Positions 10,907 through 22,279 of a stretch of 64,000 bases of DNA are shown in pieces. The notes beneath the pieces are model-generated. The model was given only the letters and a program-made list of their open reading frames with translations, searched no databases and was not told the origin of the DNA. This DNA comes from Catonia carolina. Lineage: Eukaryota; Arthropoda; Insecta; Hemiptera; Achilidae. Position 1 is the first letter of the stretch; each line of letters begins with the position of its first letter. The position numbers and the translations under genes were made by a program. The stretch lies in NCBI GenBank assembly GCA_035578175.1, contig JAQMRL010000040.1:1390212-1454211 (forward strand). The letters are read 5' to 3'.

Positions 10907-11861
10907 GGGTGATTCAAAAAGAGCGCCGGTTTTGATATATCAAATTAAGAGATGTATTTTATTGAAAAACTGAAAATAAATACATCAACAAGTTCATCTT
11001 ACTTTCCGATTTCATGTATGAAAAATGATGTCATGCATGTGTCCTCCTCTACTGCGCTGGCCCGCATCAACTCTGTCCATGAAATTGGATATTACTGCAC
11101 GACAAGTTTCGACTTCCATTTGCCCGATAACCCGTCGATTTTCCTCCTTCAAGTCATTGATGTTTCGGGGTTTATTGGCATACACCAATGACTTCAGATG
11201 ACCCCAAAGATGAAAGTCACAAGGCGTCAAGTCACACGACCTTGGTGGCCATTGATGGTCGGAATTACGAGAAATGATGCGATCCTGGAACCGTTCACGG
11301 AGCAACAACGTTGTTTCTCGTGCAGCAACTGAATTTTATACGGGTGATATTGGAGATCGTACCGAAGAATTCTCCGTACAGAAGAACATCGTAAACCGAA
11401 TTGTTGAGAACGGCGACGTATTGATTTTGCTGGGCTAACAGCCACACTGTCACGAACCAACGCAACGTTCTGCTCAGTTCGGCCAGAACGACGACGTCCA
11501 GAACTTTTAAGGTCGACTGTTGAACCCGTCTCAAAAAACTTTTTCATGAGCCTGCGAACTGTTGATTCATTCGGTGCTTCAGTGCATTACGTCCTAGAGT
11601 GCCGCGAAGTCGCCTAGCAGTAGCCACATAACTCTCTCCAATTTGGTAAAATGTTTAGACGATTAACACTCGTTGTGCAATAGTAAACTTCTCCATGGTT
11701 AGACACAAACTGCGAGAGTACTACACTGCGAACAAGAGAAACTACAACTGAATCGTCAATCGGAATGTTCTCCGAAATAGAAATGAGGTCTAACAATGTT
11801 GCCAACCGATAAACAAAAATTTACCAGCCGTTTAAAAACCGGCGCTCTTTTTGAATCACCC
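10907..11861 (-). mobile_element. DUF4817-type mariner deletion derivative, copy 2
   Basis: The 955 bp element has the inverted ends GGGTGATTCAAAAAGAGC and the same internal deletion junction as the copies at 26547 and 40551. The N-terminal half runs into AACAATG and then the C-terminal LRERFQDRIISRNSDHQW block in another frame. It also has an extra GTGC within the N-terminal region near 11582. Confidence 0.85.
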
Positions 11862-12096
11862 GTTATTATGAATACGACTAAGTTAATAACCCGGTAGTAG
11901 GTATTTGTTAAATTAATGCGCCCGATGATAAGAATATGTTATCTAGTCTATTTAGTAGACGCTACCACTACAAATGCATCAGCTGTTGAACACTACTAAC
12001 ACTCATTCATTCTTCCACTACTATAACAACGCACTCACTCCATTCCACAACAACTACTCGGAGCTGCGACTCAAGCAATACCTGTTACAACAAAAA
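11862..12096. other. Unassigned spacer
   Basis: No repeat end or gene is recognised. A 40-codon open stretch at 11974-12093 runs into the HINE-like repeat and has no recognisable motif. Confidence 0.4.
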
Positions 12097-12895
12097 TCTG
12101 GTGTGAAACACTCACACAACTTTCTCTTGCCAATGCAAATAATTAATAATAAACCTAACATTATTAATAAAATATTAGAAATAAACAAAAACTAACCTCA
12201 AAAACATAACCTTATTTTAATCATGAGTGAATGATGCAAAATGACAATCGAACTCAGTTTGGCTTATAAATACGGAAAATCACGCTTTCACGCTAAACTA
12301 GGCTCTGTAGAGAAAAATGCTTTAAACAAAAGTTGTAGATCTTTTAATTTTCTATAAATTTAATTATATACACTTTTGTCGTAAAATGCATACTAAGACC
12401 GAAATGTTTAAAAAATCGATTTTTCTCACGTTTTCGTGAGAAAAAAACAGAAAATTGCAAATTACCGCTAAACTAAGCGTTATACAAAAAAATGTTTGAA
12501 ATAAAAGTTGTACAATTTTACATTCTCTACAACTTTTATTATAGAACGTTTTGCGCTAAAATGCATATTAAAGCCGCAATCTTAAAAAGAAAATGTTTTT
12601 ACGTAAAAACAGCCTCAAGCAGAATTTCAGCAAACATGGCGCCTACCCTATATTGTAGAGCATAAAAAATGTAGTAAACCAGTTGATTTTAAAAAAAATC
12701 GTAGGACTAGTTTTTGAGAAAATCGCAAAAAAGTGAAAAATTATACGAATAAACTACTACTTCCGGTTGACCGATTTTGATGAAAATGTTCGTGTCGGGT
12801 TCGGTAGTGATATGTAACTTAAGTTTCAAGTTTCAAGTTCGTACGATGTTCCGTTCTTGAGATATTCTGTTCACACACACGCACACGCACGCACG

Positions 12896-12978
<83 letters not shown>

Positions 12979-13111
12979 CAATCGCTAAAAACATGTTTTT
13001 TGGGTTCAGGGGGTCTGAAAACGTATAGATCCGGTGAAAACTCGATTTTTTTAAAATCGACATAAAAACAATACTTTCCTTCCTATATATTCATATAGGC
13101 AAGAGAAAGTA
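12097..13111 (-). mobile_element. HINE-like CA-tract repeat, full length (reference copy)
   Basis: As written on the plus strand it starts TCTGGTGTGAAACACTCACA, whose GTGTGA/TCACAC arms form a hairpin. AACTTTCTCTTGCC follows. It ends GGCAAGAGAAAGTA, the inverted copy of that motif, just after the hairpin CCTATAT/ATATAGG. A CA/GT microsatellite (12882-12975) lies near the second end. The body holds an inverted pair AAAGTTGTA/TACAACTTT. It sits between A runs. Asymmetric inverted ends plus a terminal hairpin fit a non-autonomous Helentron/Helitron2-like element. No open frame apart from the microsatellite. Confidence 0.85.
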
Positions 13112-13130
13112 AAAATATACCAATTTTTAA

Positions 13131-13264
13131 TTTCTCTTGCCTAAATGAATCATCTATAGGAAGGAAAGTATTGTTTTGATATCGATTTTAAAAAAATCGA
13201 GTTTTCACCGGATCTACACGTTTTCAGACCCCCTGAACCCAAAAATAATGTTTTTTGCTATCAG
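13131..13264 (+). mobile_element. HINE-like repeat, 5' fragment
   Basis: The fragment begins TTTCTCTTGCC and matches the first 130 bases of the repeat up to the TTTTTGCTA just before the GT tract, then stops. It faces the 12097-13111 copy. Confidence 0.7.
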
Positions 13265-13350
13265 GTAGGCACTTTTAAATTGAAAATTTAGTACCTGTTA
13301 TGACAAGAATATAACAACTTTTACTTTCTCTTGCCTATATGAATATATTA

Positions 13351-14446
13351 TATTAGCATAGAATATGTAGTCCAATTTCTGAATGAATTAATGTTAACAG
13401 TTAATGGGAAAAAGTGTCAGTACTTACAGGTCAAAAACAAACACAATGTAAGGGAAAACAGAGAAGTGGATGTCTTTATACAAAATAATATCCTAGATCA
13501 TGTGCAAACAGTAAAGTTTCTAGGAGTGTCACTAGATAGGACCCTATCATGGGATTATTACACCGATCAAATTAGTGGTAAAATATCATCTGGGGTATTT
13601 GCATTAAAACAAGTTGCCAGATTAAATGATAAAAAATTGCTTATAGCAGCTTATCATGGTTTAATTTTATCTCATATCAGGTATGCCATATTAGTATGGG
13701 GTAATTCATCACAGGGTAACATGGAAAGAGTTTTTAAAATACAGAAAAAAGCTGTTAGGTGTATGATGGGAGTCAACCGCCTTACCTCATGCAGATCACT
13801 ATTTAAAGAGCTGCATTTGCTCACAGTTCCTTCTTTGTACATTTTTGAAGTGATAATGTACGTAAAGAAAAATACCTTTTTACAGAATTTAGATGTTCAC
13901 AACCACTACACAAGAAACAGAATCGATTATTATGTTGCTAATCACAACACTAAATTGTTTGAGCAAATACCAACTTATCAGGTAGAAAATACATCAATAA
14001 ATTGCCACAAGGTTTAAAAAGTTGTAACAATTTAAGTAATTTTAAAAAAAGCTAAAACAACATTTGATTGTTGAAACATTTTACAGTGTGCACGAATTCC
14101 CTTCTAAATAGTTTTGATTGAAAAATATTAAACTTCTAATTAAACAAATATTGTGTACTATTTGATACAAAGGGGTTCATGACAAGCCTACTGCAGTAGC
14201 AGGAAAAAAATTATTGATAAGTGATGAATTTATAATTGTGTTTTATTTTTTTATTTTTAGTGTTGTATGATATTTGATTCAAAGGGTTTCATGACAAGCC
14301 TACTGAAGTAAGCAGTAGAAAAAACAATTTTCTGGCGGTAAGTGATGAATTTATCATTGTTGATAGACTTTCAGTTTATCAGTTTTATCTTGACATGTCC
14401 TATACTCCCTTTGGAGTCTCCTGGATGCAAGGGGGGAAAATACTGT
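13351..14446 (+). mobile_element. LINE of Jockey/CR1-like type, 5'-truncated
   Basis: It was inserted inside the 5' hairpin of the HINE-like repeat: the left flank ends GCCTATATGAATATAT and the right flank resumes TATATAGGAAGG, with about 5 bp (TATAT) duplicated. The 3' UTR contains two variants of a segment with CATGACAAGCCTACTG (14178 and 14291). A related copy lies at about 57135-57556. Confidence 0.75.
13391..14017 (+). pseudogene. LINE reverse transcriptase, C-terminal part
   Basis: The frame encodes 208 residues of the reverse-transcriptase thumb and C-terminal region. Visible blocks are VKFLGVSLDRTLSWDYYTDQ, HGLILSHIRYAILVWGNSSQ, FKIQKKAVRCMMGV and LTVPSLYIFEVIMYVKKN. The endonuclease and catalytic polymerase motifs are absent. 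The frame shifts near PTYQVENTSIN, where related LINEs continue with KFMNKLP. This is a 5'-truncated, inactive retrotransposon ORF2. Confidence 0.85.
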
Positions 14447-14868
14447 ATATAGGAAGGAAAGTATTGTTTTCATATCGATTTTAAGAACTCGAGTTTTCAC
14501 CGGATCTACACGTTTTCAGACTCCCTGAACCCCAAAAAACATGTTTTAAGCGACTGGTCTGTGTGTGAACAAAATATATCAAGAACGAAACATCGAACGA
14601 ACTTGAAACTTGAAACTTAAGTTAGATACCACTAGAAGACCCGACACGAACATTTTCATCAAAATCGGTGAACCGGAAGAAGTAGTTTATTCGTGTCATT
14701 TTTAACTTTTTGCGATTTTCTCAAAAACGACTCCTAAGATTTCTTTTTAAAAATCACCTCATTTACTAATTTTTTATGTTCTACAAGATAGGGTAGGCGC
14801 CATGTCTGCTGAAATTCTTAGGGAGGTTGATTTTCTCGTAAAATTTGTTTTTTAAGATTGCGACTTTA

Positions 14869-16088
14869 CAGAACAAAATTCTCAGAAGCATTGTCAACGC
14901 TCCCTGGTATGTTAGGAACTACGACCTACACCACGACTTGGGAGTGGATTCCATAAACAAAGTAATTTGGAAATTTTCCAGGAGTCATGAAGACAGACAT
15001 CTTCACCATGTGAATGCAGAAGCTGTGCAGCTACTCGACAACGCACATCTGAATAGGAGACTTTCTCGTGTAAAACCATTTGAACTGGTGTAATGAACAG
15101 TATAAAGTTATTAATTTGTTAGTTAATTATTAGTTACTTGTATTTATTTTTAAGTGTTTTGTTAAATATCAATAATTAGTAAATTTTATAAATTTTGTAT
15201 CAGAATATCGAACATAAACTAAGAACTATTATTTGGTAAATTCTTAGATTAAGGGGAGCAGACCATTTTCGTTATCCTATACCTGTAATACTAAATTAGG
15301 TAGATTTTGTTAAGGGACCATTAAAGCTACAAGGCTGAGCTTTGGCACACCTATTTACAGTACCTGTTTACAGATTTGTACCAGAGCTTTTTCATTTATC
15401 TTTATCCAATCTAAAAATGTATTTATTCTCAAAAAATTTTCAACTGTAGCCCACATTTTTTTATGGAAAAGTCACCTAAAAAATAAAAACTCCAAAATTT
15501 TTGAAACACTTCTGGAGTAAATACACACCTTAATACAAAAATGTCGTTTGTAAAATTTCACACTCCTAGGTGGGATGTTTCCTGAAATAAGTGTACCTAA
15601 AGTTAAAAAATACAATATGCGGAAAATGCGGATATAGTAAAAGCATAATACCGTAATAGAAACACCTATTGCCAATTGGAATTAACTTCCAAACAAAAAC
15701 ACACCAATATTTATCTAGCTTTACAGCTGATTCCTATGTGTTCTAGAAATTAATGTTTTTATGTGAGCGCAATCTCCGTAATGTTAGAGCAGTAACATGA
15801 TAATCTCAATTTACAAGAATGAAAAACGTGAAAAAATATCTAAACAAACACTACGTACCCCATCAACGTAAAAACATAGTTTTTCTCAACAGAAAATGCA
15901 ACGAATATCGTGTTATATATCAATTTAAATAGGGAAAAACGATCTATCAATACATGGTAAAATTGAAAAATCAATATTTTTTTATTAAAATCAATCTGCT
16001 CCCCTTAAGTAATTAGATCAATTAAGTTAGATCATAATTGTTAGTTAGTCTTAGACTAGTCACAATAAATTTCATAAAAAACATAATG
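14869..16088 (+). mobile_element. Jockey-type LINE with 15 bp target duplication
   Basis: Perfect duplications of AAGATTGCGACTTTA (14854-14868 and 16089-16103) flank the element. Its 5' end encodes the last part of a Jockey ORF2 (LQNKILRSIVNAPWYVRNYD, 14869-15093). The 3' UTR is interrupted by the TTAA element at 15253-16004. Confidence 0.9.
15253..16004. mobile_element. TTAA-flanked MITE, copy 1 (piggyBac-like target)
   Basis: TTAA lies on both sides (15249-15252 and 16005-16008). The ends are GGGGAGCAGA and its inverted copy TCTGCTCCCC. The 752 bp body has no coding capacity. TTAA target choice is typical of piggyBac elements. Confidence 0.7.
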
Positions 16089-16376
16089 AAGATTGCGACT
16101 TTAATATACATTTTAGCGCAAAAATACATGTAATAAAAGTTGTAGAGAATTTAAAATCCTACAATTTTTATTTCAAACAAATTTTTTGTAAACGCTTAGT
16201 TCAGGTGTAATTAGCGATTTTCTGCTTTCTTCTGACGAAAACTTGTAAAAAAATCGATTTTTTTATGATTTCAGCCTTAGTATGCATTTTACGACAAAAG
16301 TGTATTATACGAGGCATGGCTATTAAATAACGAGACTGACGTTGTACAAAATTTTATTTTTTACAACGAATAATAA

Positions 16377-17188
16377 TTGGGAACACTAACATGGACCCCA
16401 GGATTTCAGTGGGAGGTCAAGTAATAGAAGTGGTACGGAATTTCAAGTACTTGGGGGAGGTATTGAACATGAGTTGCAATGACAGGGAAGCATAAGCGGA
16501 AAGGACCACAAAGTTAATGAGAGCTCAGTTCATCACCCACACCACATACAACAAGAAGTCAATGTCGGTAAATACAAAGGTAAGACATTACAAAACGGTA
16601 ATACAACCTGCAGTGACTTACTGTGGAGAGACCCTAACAAAACTGTCACAAAAAACTAAAACCCACAGAATCCTGACGTTAGAACGAAGAATCCTTAGAA
16701 CCTGTATTGGTAAGAGAATATACAAAGATAATAGTTGGAGACTGCTACCAAATAATGAAGTCTATAAAATTTCGGAGCCAATACTAGACACAATTAGGAA
16801 AAAACGAATCTCCTTTTTGGGCCATATCCTTAGAACACCGGAGAACAGAGTACTTAGACGACTTATTGAAAGTGTCTGGGATTTTAAAATCGGTTTGAAC
16901 TGGACGAAGGAGGTCAAGGAGGACTTGGAAAGGTTTGGGTTGACGCTGGAGGATGTGAGGTTCAAGTCTGAAAGTTATAGAAAGTTGAAGAATCTGGCTT
17001 TGGAACCGGAAACCAAGACTAGAAGAGTGCAGAGGGTGACGGAAGAACTCCGGGCTCAGAGATCACAAAGAATGAGGGACTGCGTAAAGATCAAGGCTCA
17101 CAGATCGAAGTAGAGTCTTTCATGTTGTGGCTGAAGTGGTCCATTGTGGCCTCACAAGTGAAAAAAAAAAAAAAATAAAAAAAAAAAA
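16377..17188 (+). mobile_element. RTE-like LINE, 5'-truncated, poly(A) ending
   Basis: The insertion lies inside the fold-back mariner, with AATAATAA on both sides (16369-16376 and 17189-17196). The 3' end is a long A-rich tail at 17161-17188. Confidence 0.8.
16392..17113 (+). pseudogene. Non-LTR retrotransposon ORF2, C-terminal domain
   Basis: The coding stretch starts in MDPRISVGGQVIEVVRNFKY, passes a stop near 16495, then runs open from 16517 to 17113. Visible blocks are the VVRNFKYLGEVLN motif, HYKTVIQPAVTYCGETL, LERRILRTCIGKR and ISFLGHILRTPENR, typical of the C-terminal region of RTE-like endonuclease-reverse transcriptases. The polymerase core is missing. Confidence 0.8.
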
Positions 17189-18111
17189 AATAATAACTTA
17201 TTGTGATCTTCAATATACACTCCTCTACCCCTTCAACGCTCCATGCGAATTTTCCATTGTTGGAAAAAGTGCTGGAAGTCATCTTCTGTCAGCTCCTTCA
17301 GGACATGTGCCACTTTCTCTTTCACAGCTTCCACAGATTCAAATCTTGTCCCTTTTAATTCAGATTTCACCTTAGGGAACAGGTAGAAGTTACGTGGTAC
17401 AAGATCTGGTGAATAAGGTGAATGTTCTAACACTGAGATGCTGCACATGGCTAGGAACCTCTTGACAGGTAACGCGGAATGAGCTGGTGCATTGTCTTGA
17501 TGGAGAACCCATGATTTGTCCTTTCACATTTCAGGTCGTTTTTCCTTACTCTTTGACGTAGTTTAGAAAATACCTCATGGTAGTAATATTGATTAATTGT
17601 TTGACCTTCAGGAACCCAGTGAAGGTTCACAATCCCATGTATATAAAAAAAAACAATCATCATTGCTTTAAATTTTGACTTGCTATTTCGAGCTTTTTTG
17701 GCTCTCGGAGAATTTCGGCTCATCCAGTGCATGAATCATAAGTCAGTGCGTTTTCGGATCATAAGTAAAGAACCACGTTTTATCACGTGTTATTATCTTC
17801 TACCTGTTCCCTAAGGTGAAATCTGCATTAAAAGGGACAAGATTTGAATCTGTGGAAGCTGTAAAAGAGAAAGCGGCACGTGTCCTGAAGGAGCTGACAG
17901 AAAATGACTTCCAGCACTGTTTCCAACAATGGTAGATTCGCATGGAGCGTTGTAGGGATAGAGAAGGAGTGTATATTGAAGGTGACAATAAGTGATTATG
18001 TTTAAAATGAAAATAAAGTGTTCTACAACGTCAGTCTCTTTGTTAAATAGCCACACCTAGTATGCATTAGCAAGAGAAAGTTGTGTGAGTGTTTCACACC
18101 AGATTTTTACT

Positions 18112-18165
18112 AGTAAACTGCGCTGTAGAAGTGGAGAGTGAACTTTGTGAATTGCTCTGTATAAT
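18112..18165. mobile_element. Decayed end of the palindromic MITE family
   Basis: GCTGTAGAAGTGGAGAGTGA and the following GAATTGCTCTGTATA are a worn match to the ends of the elements at 22894-23909 and 49222-50232. Confidence 0.55.
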
Positions 18166-18839
18166 AAATTACAACCAATAAATTTTGAGTTACCTGCACA
18201 TAATACCAAACCGAAGTACACTAGATTTGAATAAAGCATGATTAAACTCAACCAATATGATTGTACACCTAACACCGCTTGACACAAAAAATATCTGGTA
18301 TGATATGAATCCGCCATTTAAAGGCTCAAAAACATAAAATAAATAATAAATTAACATCACCTGAGGTTTATTGTTATTTATGGGTATTTAACTTAAAAGT
18401 ACGAAGTACATTCAATAATTTACGAGACAATTGACGTGGAGAAAAAACGGTTCGTTTAATAACATTACTGGTAAACGCGCTATAAGTTGACGATTGCTTC
18501 TATCATGCGGTGGGAGGAGGACAGTATACTATAACAGCCGCGTCAGCTCGTGATCCGTGTGAGGAATTTCTGTTACGGCATGCAATGAAAGATTATACTA
18601 TTCATAAAAAAAACATTTATCATAATGTTCTTGTCATTATAAAGTAACCTTTTGTTTTAATTTTTTCAATTTATTCTATAATATAGTAACTCTTTTACTT
18701 TTCTTTCATTGTATTTATTAATATTTAGTAATTATTTACAGTTTGAGTCAGGCAGTCCTCAGGAATTAAAATATGTACGTAGCATAGAAAATAAGGAAAT
18801 TAAAAAATATATATTTCATAACATTAATTTATAGGAGGT

Positions 18840-18877
18840 AAAAAAAATCATAATCCATTTGGATTATGATTTTTTTA
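18840..18877. repeat. Near-perfect 38 bp hairpin
   Basis: ATCATAATCCA and TGGATTATGAT face each other across TT, extended by A and T runs to 17 bp arms. It overlaps the 3' end of the transposase fragment. There is no reason to call it a terminator in this genome. Confidence 0.8.
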
Positions 18878-19012
18878 CTGAGGTAAAAAAAATCGAATGG
18901 TTAAGCCAATTCCGAGTCCTTTACGCGATTCTTCATCACAGTTTTTTATAACTGATGCAATAATTTGTCGCACTTCCGAATGAATTACCGCTTTATTTTT
19001 CCGGGAAGACAT
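18875..19012 (-). pseudogene. Transposase N-terminal fragment
   Basis: The 45-residue frame starts MSSRKNKAVIHSEVRQIIAS at 19012 and ends near the hairpin. The IHSEVRQII block resembles the N-terminus of DDE transposases that begin with a basic stretch and a helix-turn-helix, as also seen at 51700-51936. The rest of the protein is missing. Confidence 0.5.
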
Positions 19013-19412
19013 ATTAAAATAAAGCAAAAGATATGAAAAATACACGTTGAAATTTACCTACCACAAAACACACAAAACTAATAACTTTTGGCACGTTAAC
19101 ACGCTTTAAATTTCAAAATAAAAATCACTTTAGTGATCAAAAATCATGAATAATGATTAACACATCCGAGACGCATTAGCACAAATGTACAACTGTATAT
19201 TGTGACACGTGTATCCGTTGTGAAAAGCAATAACATGTAGGCCTATAATAAATAAATACATAGACATAATAATAATATTTACATGATGACTAAATGTTTT
19301 TGTACTGCACGATAAGACAAATATATTACTCACATTCTATTACGCCACCCGTCCCACTTCCCCAGGCGACAGAGATCATGAGCTGGCGCGCGTTCAGTAC
19401 GTATCTATCCTA

Positions 19413-20499
19413 CTTACATCTATCAACCACCACACACACACTTAACTAATACAATTCACTTATCACCCCTAACACTAAATAAGTAAGGCGTAAGAAAGTG
19501 AATTGTTAAAAATTCAATTGCAATTTAACATAACTACTGAAAATAATCTATATATTTAAAACGCAAAATCGCTTCCAATGTATTTTAAATGGGAATTCTT
19601 TAAACTCTTAAATAGAGAGTTCTACCGAACGGATTTTTATAATTTTTACATGGTTTTAAAGAGTATTCTTTCCTGATTCGGTAAAAAGTTCTAAACTTGA
19701 AATTCATGCTAAATTCGAGCTTCATTTTACGAAATGAAAAAGAACAAAATATATTGTTTACAATATAAATACGTCAATTTAAATACGAGTATATAGAAAT
19801 GATTCCATTCCAGTATATAGTGTGGGAATTTATTCGCACGGGTCCACTAGTGAAATATAAAAACCCTAGAAATATTATAATATTTTGAAATTACTGTAAA
19901 ACTAGTATTACTCACGATAATAAGCTCGCATCAACGGAACTCACGGAGTAACTAGTCTATCACTACAAATGTCAGAGTGCAGTTTACTGCTGATGACCAA
20001 AAAGGATACTAAATATAGCTTAGGCCTAGTATTATGGCTTATTTAGAATGAATGTTTATTATTTAGGATAATTATTAAGAATCAATAAATAATAGAATGG
20101 GATGTTTATAAAACGACATAGTTGTAAACATAATAAATCAATGTAAGAAGAGTAAAACTAGAACATGATGTCATGGTTAGAGCTGTCGCTATGATGTATT
20201 TAGAAAAGCACATGTAGTAGCACTTCCACCCCTCGTACAGTAGTCATACTCTCGCTGACGATTGTCAACTTATATTGCGTAACCAGTACATTGAAATATT
20301 TTGTTTAGGGAACTGTATCATTTCATTTTTGATACAAAAAAAGATGTTTAGATCATCGGCCGGCAACATAGATAGCATGCGGTGTCGCATGCTATATCGC
20401 GTGCCTCAACGCATGCACTTAGAGGCATACCACTTTCCGGCACTAAAAAAAAAAAAATAAAGCTGTTCAAAGCTTTATCTAAGAAAAAAAGAAAAAAAA
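19413..20499. other. AT-rich stretch, unassigned
   Basis: No coding sequence is recognised. A GC-richer segment at 20354-20440 contains the palindromes GATAGCATGCGGTGTC and GCATGCTATATCGC and may be the end of a small DNA transposon, but no matching end was found. Confidence 0.4.
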
Positions 20500-20803
20500 T
20501 CTGGTGTGAAACACTCACACGACTTTCTCTGGCCAATGCAAATAATGAACAGTATAACCTAATATTAGCTAGCAATCAAACATTTGAAATAAACAAAAAC
20601 TAACCTTAAAAAACATAACCTAATTTTAATCATGAGTGAAAGACGCAAAATGAAAATTAACCTCAGTTTGGCTTAAAAATACGTAAAATCACTTTTTAAC
20701 GCTAAACTAGACTTTGTAGAGAAAAATGCTGAAATAGTTGTAGATCTTTTAATTTTCTATAAATTTAATTATATACACTTTTGTCGTAAAATGCATACTA
20801 ATA
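20500..20803 (-). mobile_element. HINE-like repeat, hairpin-end fragment
   Basis: The hairpin end and about 300 bp of body are present. The match stops after AAAATGCATACTAATATG. The next 230 bp (20804-21035) are unassigned and end in a 17-base A run before another copy. Confidence 0.85.
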
Positions 20804-21035
20804 TGCTTTTCACGGTTGTTGAACTCTCCTCTTACACACGTTTAGACCAATCAGAACGTTTGCAAGCGTTGTCAGATTGTACCTGACAAACATTACGCGC
20901 GCATGCGTATAAGATCTGCAATAGTTCACTCTCGTCTTGCATCTCGCACTGAACACATCGATTATAGAGCGCGTCAACTGGTTGTATGTTCATACGTTAT
21001 GATTGTTATTGAAAGACCAAAAAAAAAAAAAAAAA

Positions 21036-21810
21036 TCTGGTGTGAAACACTCACACAACTTTCTCTTGCCAATGCAAATAATTAACAATAAACCTAACAT
21101 TATTAATAAAATATTAGAAATAAACAAAAAACTAACCTCAAAAACATAACCTTATTTTAATCATGAGTGAATGATGCAAAATGAAATTCAACCTCAGTTT
21201 GGCTTAGAAATACGGAAAATCACTCTTTCTCTCTAAACTAGGTTCTGTAGAGAAAAATGCTTTAAAAAAAAAGTTGTAGATCTTTTAATTTTCTATAAAT
21301 TAAATTATATACACTTTTGTCGTAAATTGCATTGTAAGGCCGAAATCTTAAAAAAATTGATTTTTCACACGTTTTCGTGAGAAAAAAACAGAAAATCGCT
21401 AATTACCGCTAAACTAAACGTTCTACAAAACAATGTTTGAAATAAAAGTTGTAGAATTTTTAATTACGCACTCTGATATGTGTATAACGTTTTTCGATAA
21501 AATGCATATTAAAGCCGCAATCTTAAAAAGAAAATGTTTTTACGTAAAAACAGCCTCACTCAGAATTTCAGCAAACATGGCGCCTACCCTATCTTGTAGA
21601 GAATAAAAAATTGAGTAAATGAGGCGATTTCAAAAAAAATCGTAGGACCAGTTTTTGAGAAAATCGCAAAAAAGTGAAAAATTACACGAATAAACTACTA
21701 CTTCCGGTTGACCGATTTTGATGAAAATGTTCGTGTCAGGTTCGATAGTGGTATGTAACTTAAGTTTCAAGTTTCAAGTTCGTACGATATTCTATTCTTG
21801 AGATATTCTG

Positions 21811-21879
<69 letters not shown>

Positions 21880-21898
21880 GCACGCACGCACGCACGCG

Positions 21899-21961
<63 letters not shown>

Positions 21962-21962
21962 A

Positions 21963-21993
<31 letters not shown>

Positions 21994-22144
21994 CAGAGAC
22001 ACACACACAGACCAATCGCTAAAAACATGTTTTTTGGGTTCAGGGGGTCTGAAAACGCATAGATCCGGTGAAAACTCGATTTCGAAAAATCGACATGAAA
22101 ACAATACCTTCCTTCCTATATATTCATATAGGCAAGAGGAAGTA
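21036..22144 (-). mobile_element. HINE-like repeat, full length with long CA tract
   Basis: Both ends are present. The CA tract (21813-22010) is broken by CG-rich runs (ACGCACGC, GCGCGCGC), so long artificial open frames appear on the other strand. The inner inverted pair near 21455 is disturbed by ATTACGCACTCTGATATG, which also occurs at 24101. Confidence 0.9.
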
Positions 22145-22279
22145 AAAATGGCTGACGAAATATATGTATTACAGAGGTAGGAGAGCAAGTATTTGGCAAC
22201 GTTGCTGGCAAGTCACTGGCTAGCTATAAAGTGGGTGGGGGACAATGAGTACGTTCAGAGCTCATCAGCCTTCAGAAAT

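Larger units (their letters stand above)
16310..18060 (-). mobile_element. Fold-back mariner with D,D34D transposase remnant
   Basis: Flanked by TA. Both ends are the 3' end of the same mariner: CATGGCTATTAAATAACG at the left and GTTAAATAGCCACACC at the right. On the minus strand a transposase remnant runs from the first catalytic region to the C-terminus in broken frames (KKARNSKSKFKAMMIVFFYI, then EHSPYSPDLVPRNFYLF, where the third catalytic D has become N). The N-terminal DNA-binding half is absent, replaced by the inverted 3' arm (17803-18060). A LINE sits at 16377-17188. Confidence 0.8.
13322..18107 (+). mobile_element. HINE-like repeat split by nested insertions
   Basis: Repeat pieces are at 13322-13350, 14447-14868, 16104-16307 and 18061-18107. 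The gaps are a LINE (13351-14446), a second LINE (14869-16088) that itself carries a TTAA element, and a fold-back mariner (16310-18060) that carries a third LINE. Roughly 300 bp of repeat expected between the last two pieces is missing, so a deletion accompanied or followed the mariner insertion. Almost no GT tract remains in this copy (about 14558-14569). Confidence 0.8.
18525..19412 (-). mobile_element. Putative DNA transposon remnant with inverted ends
   Basis: CGCGTCAGCTCGTGATC (18541-18557) is an imperfect inverted copy of GATCATGAGCTGGCGCG (19374-19390), and the similarity extends on both sides. A transposase N-terminal fragment lies between them. The boundaries are approximate. Confidence 0.45.

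Noticed and set aside
18840..18877. A hairpin with a T run resembling a rho-independent terminator
   Set aside because: The window is nuclear insect-like DNA; it is part of a transposon remnant.
21760..22188. Long open frames of alternating C-V or H-T residues here and at 12833, 44306-44655 and 51007-51317
   Set aside because: They are translations of CA/GT microsatellites inside the HINE-like repeats.
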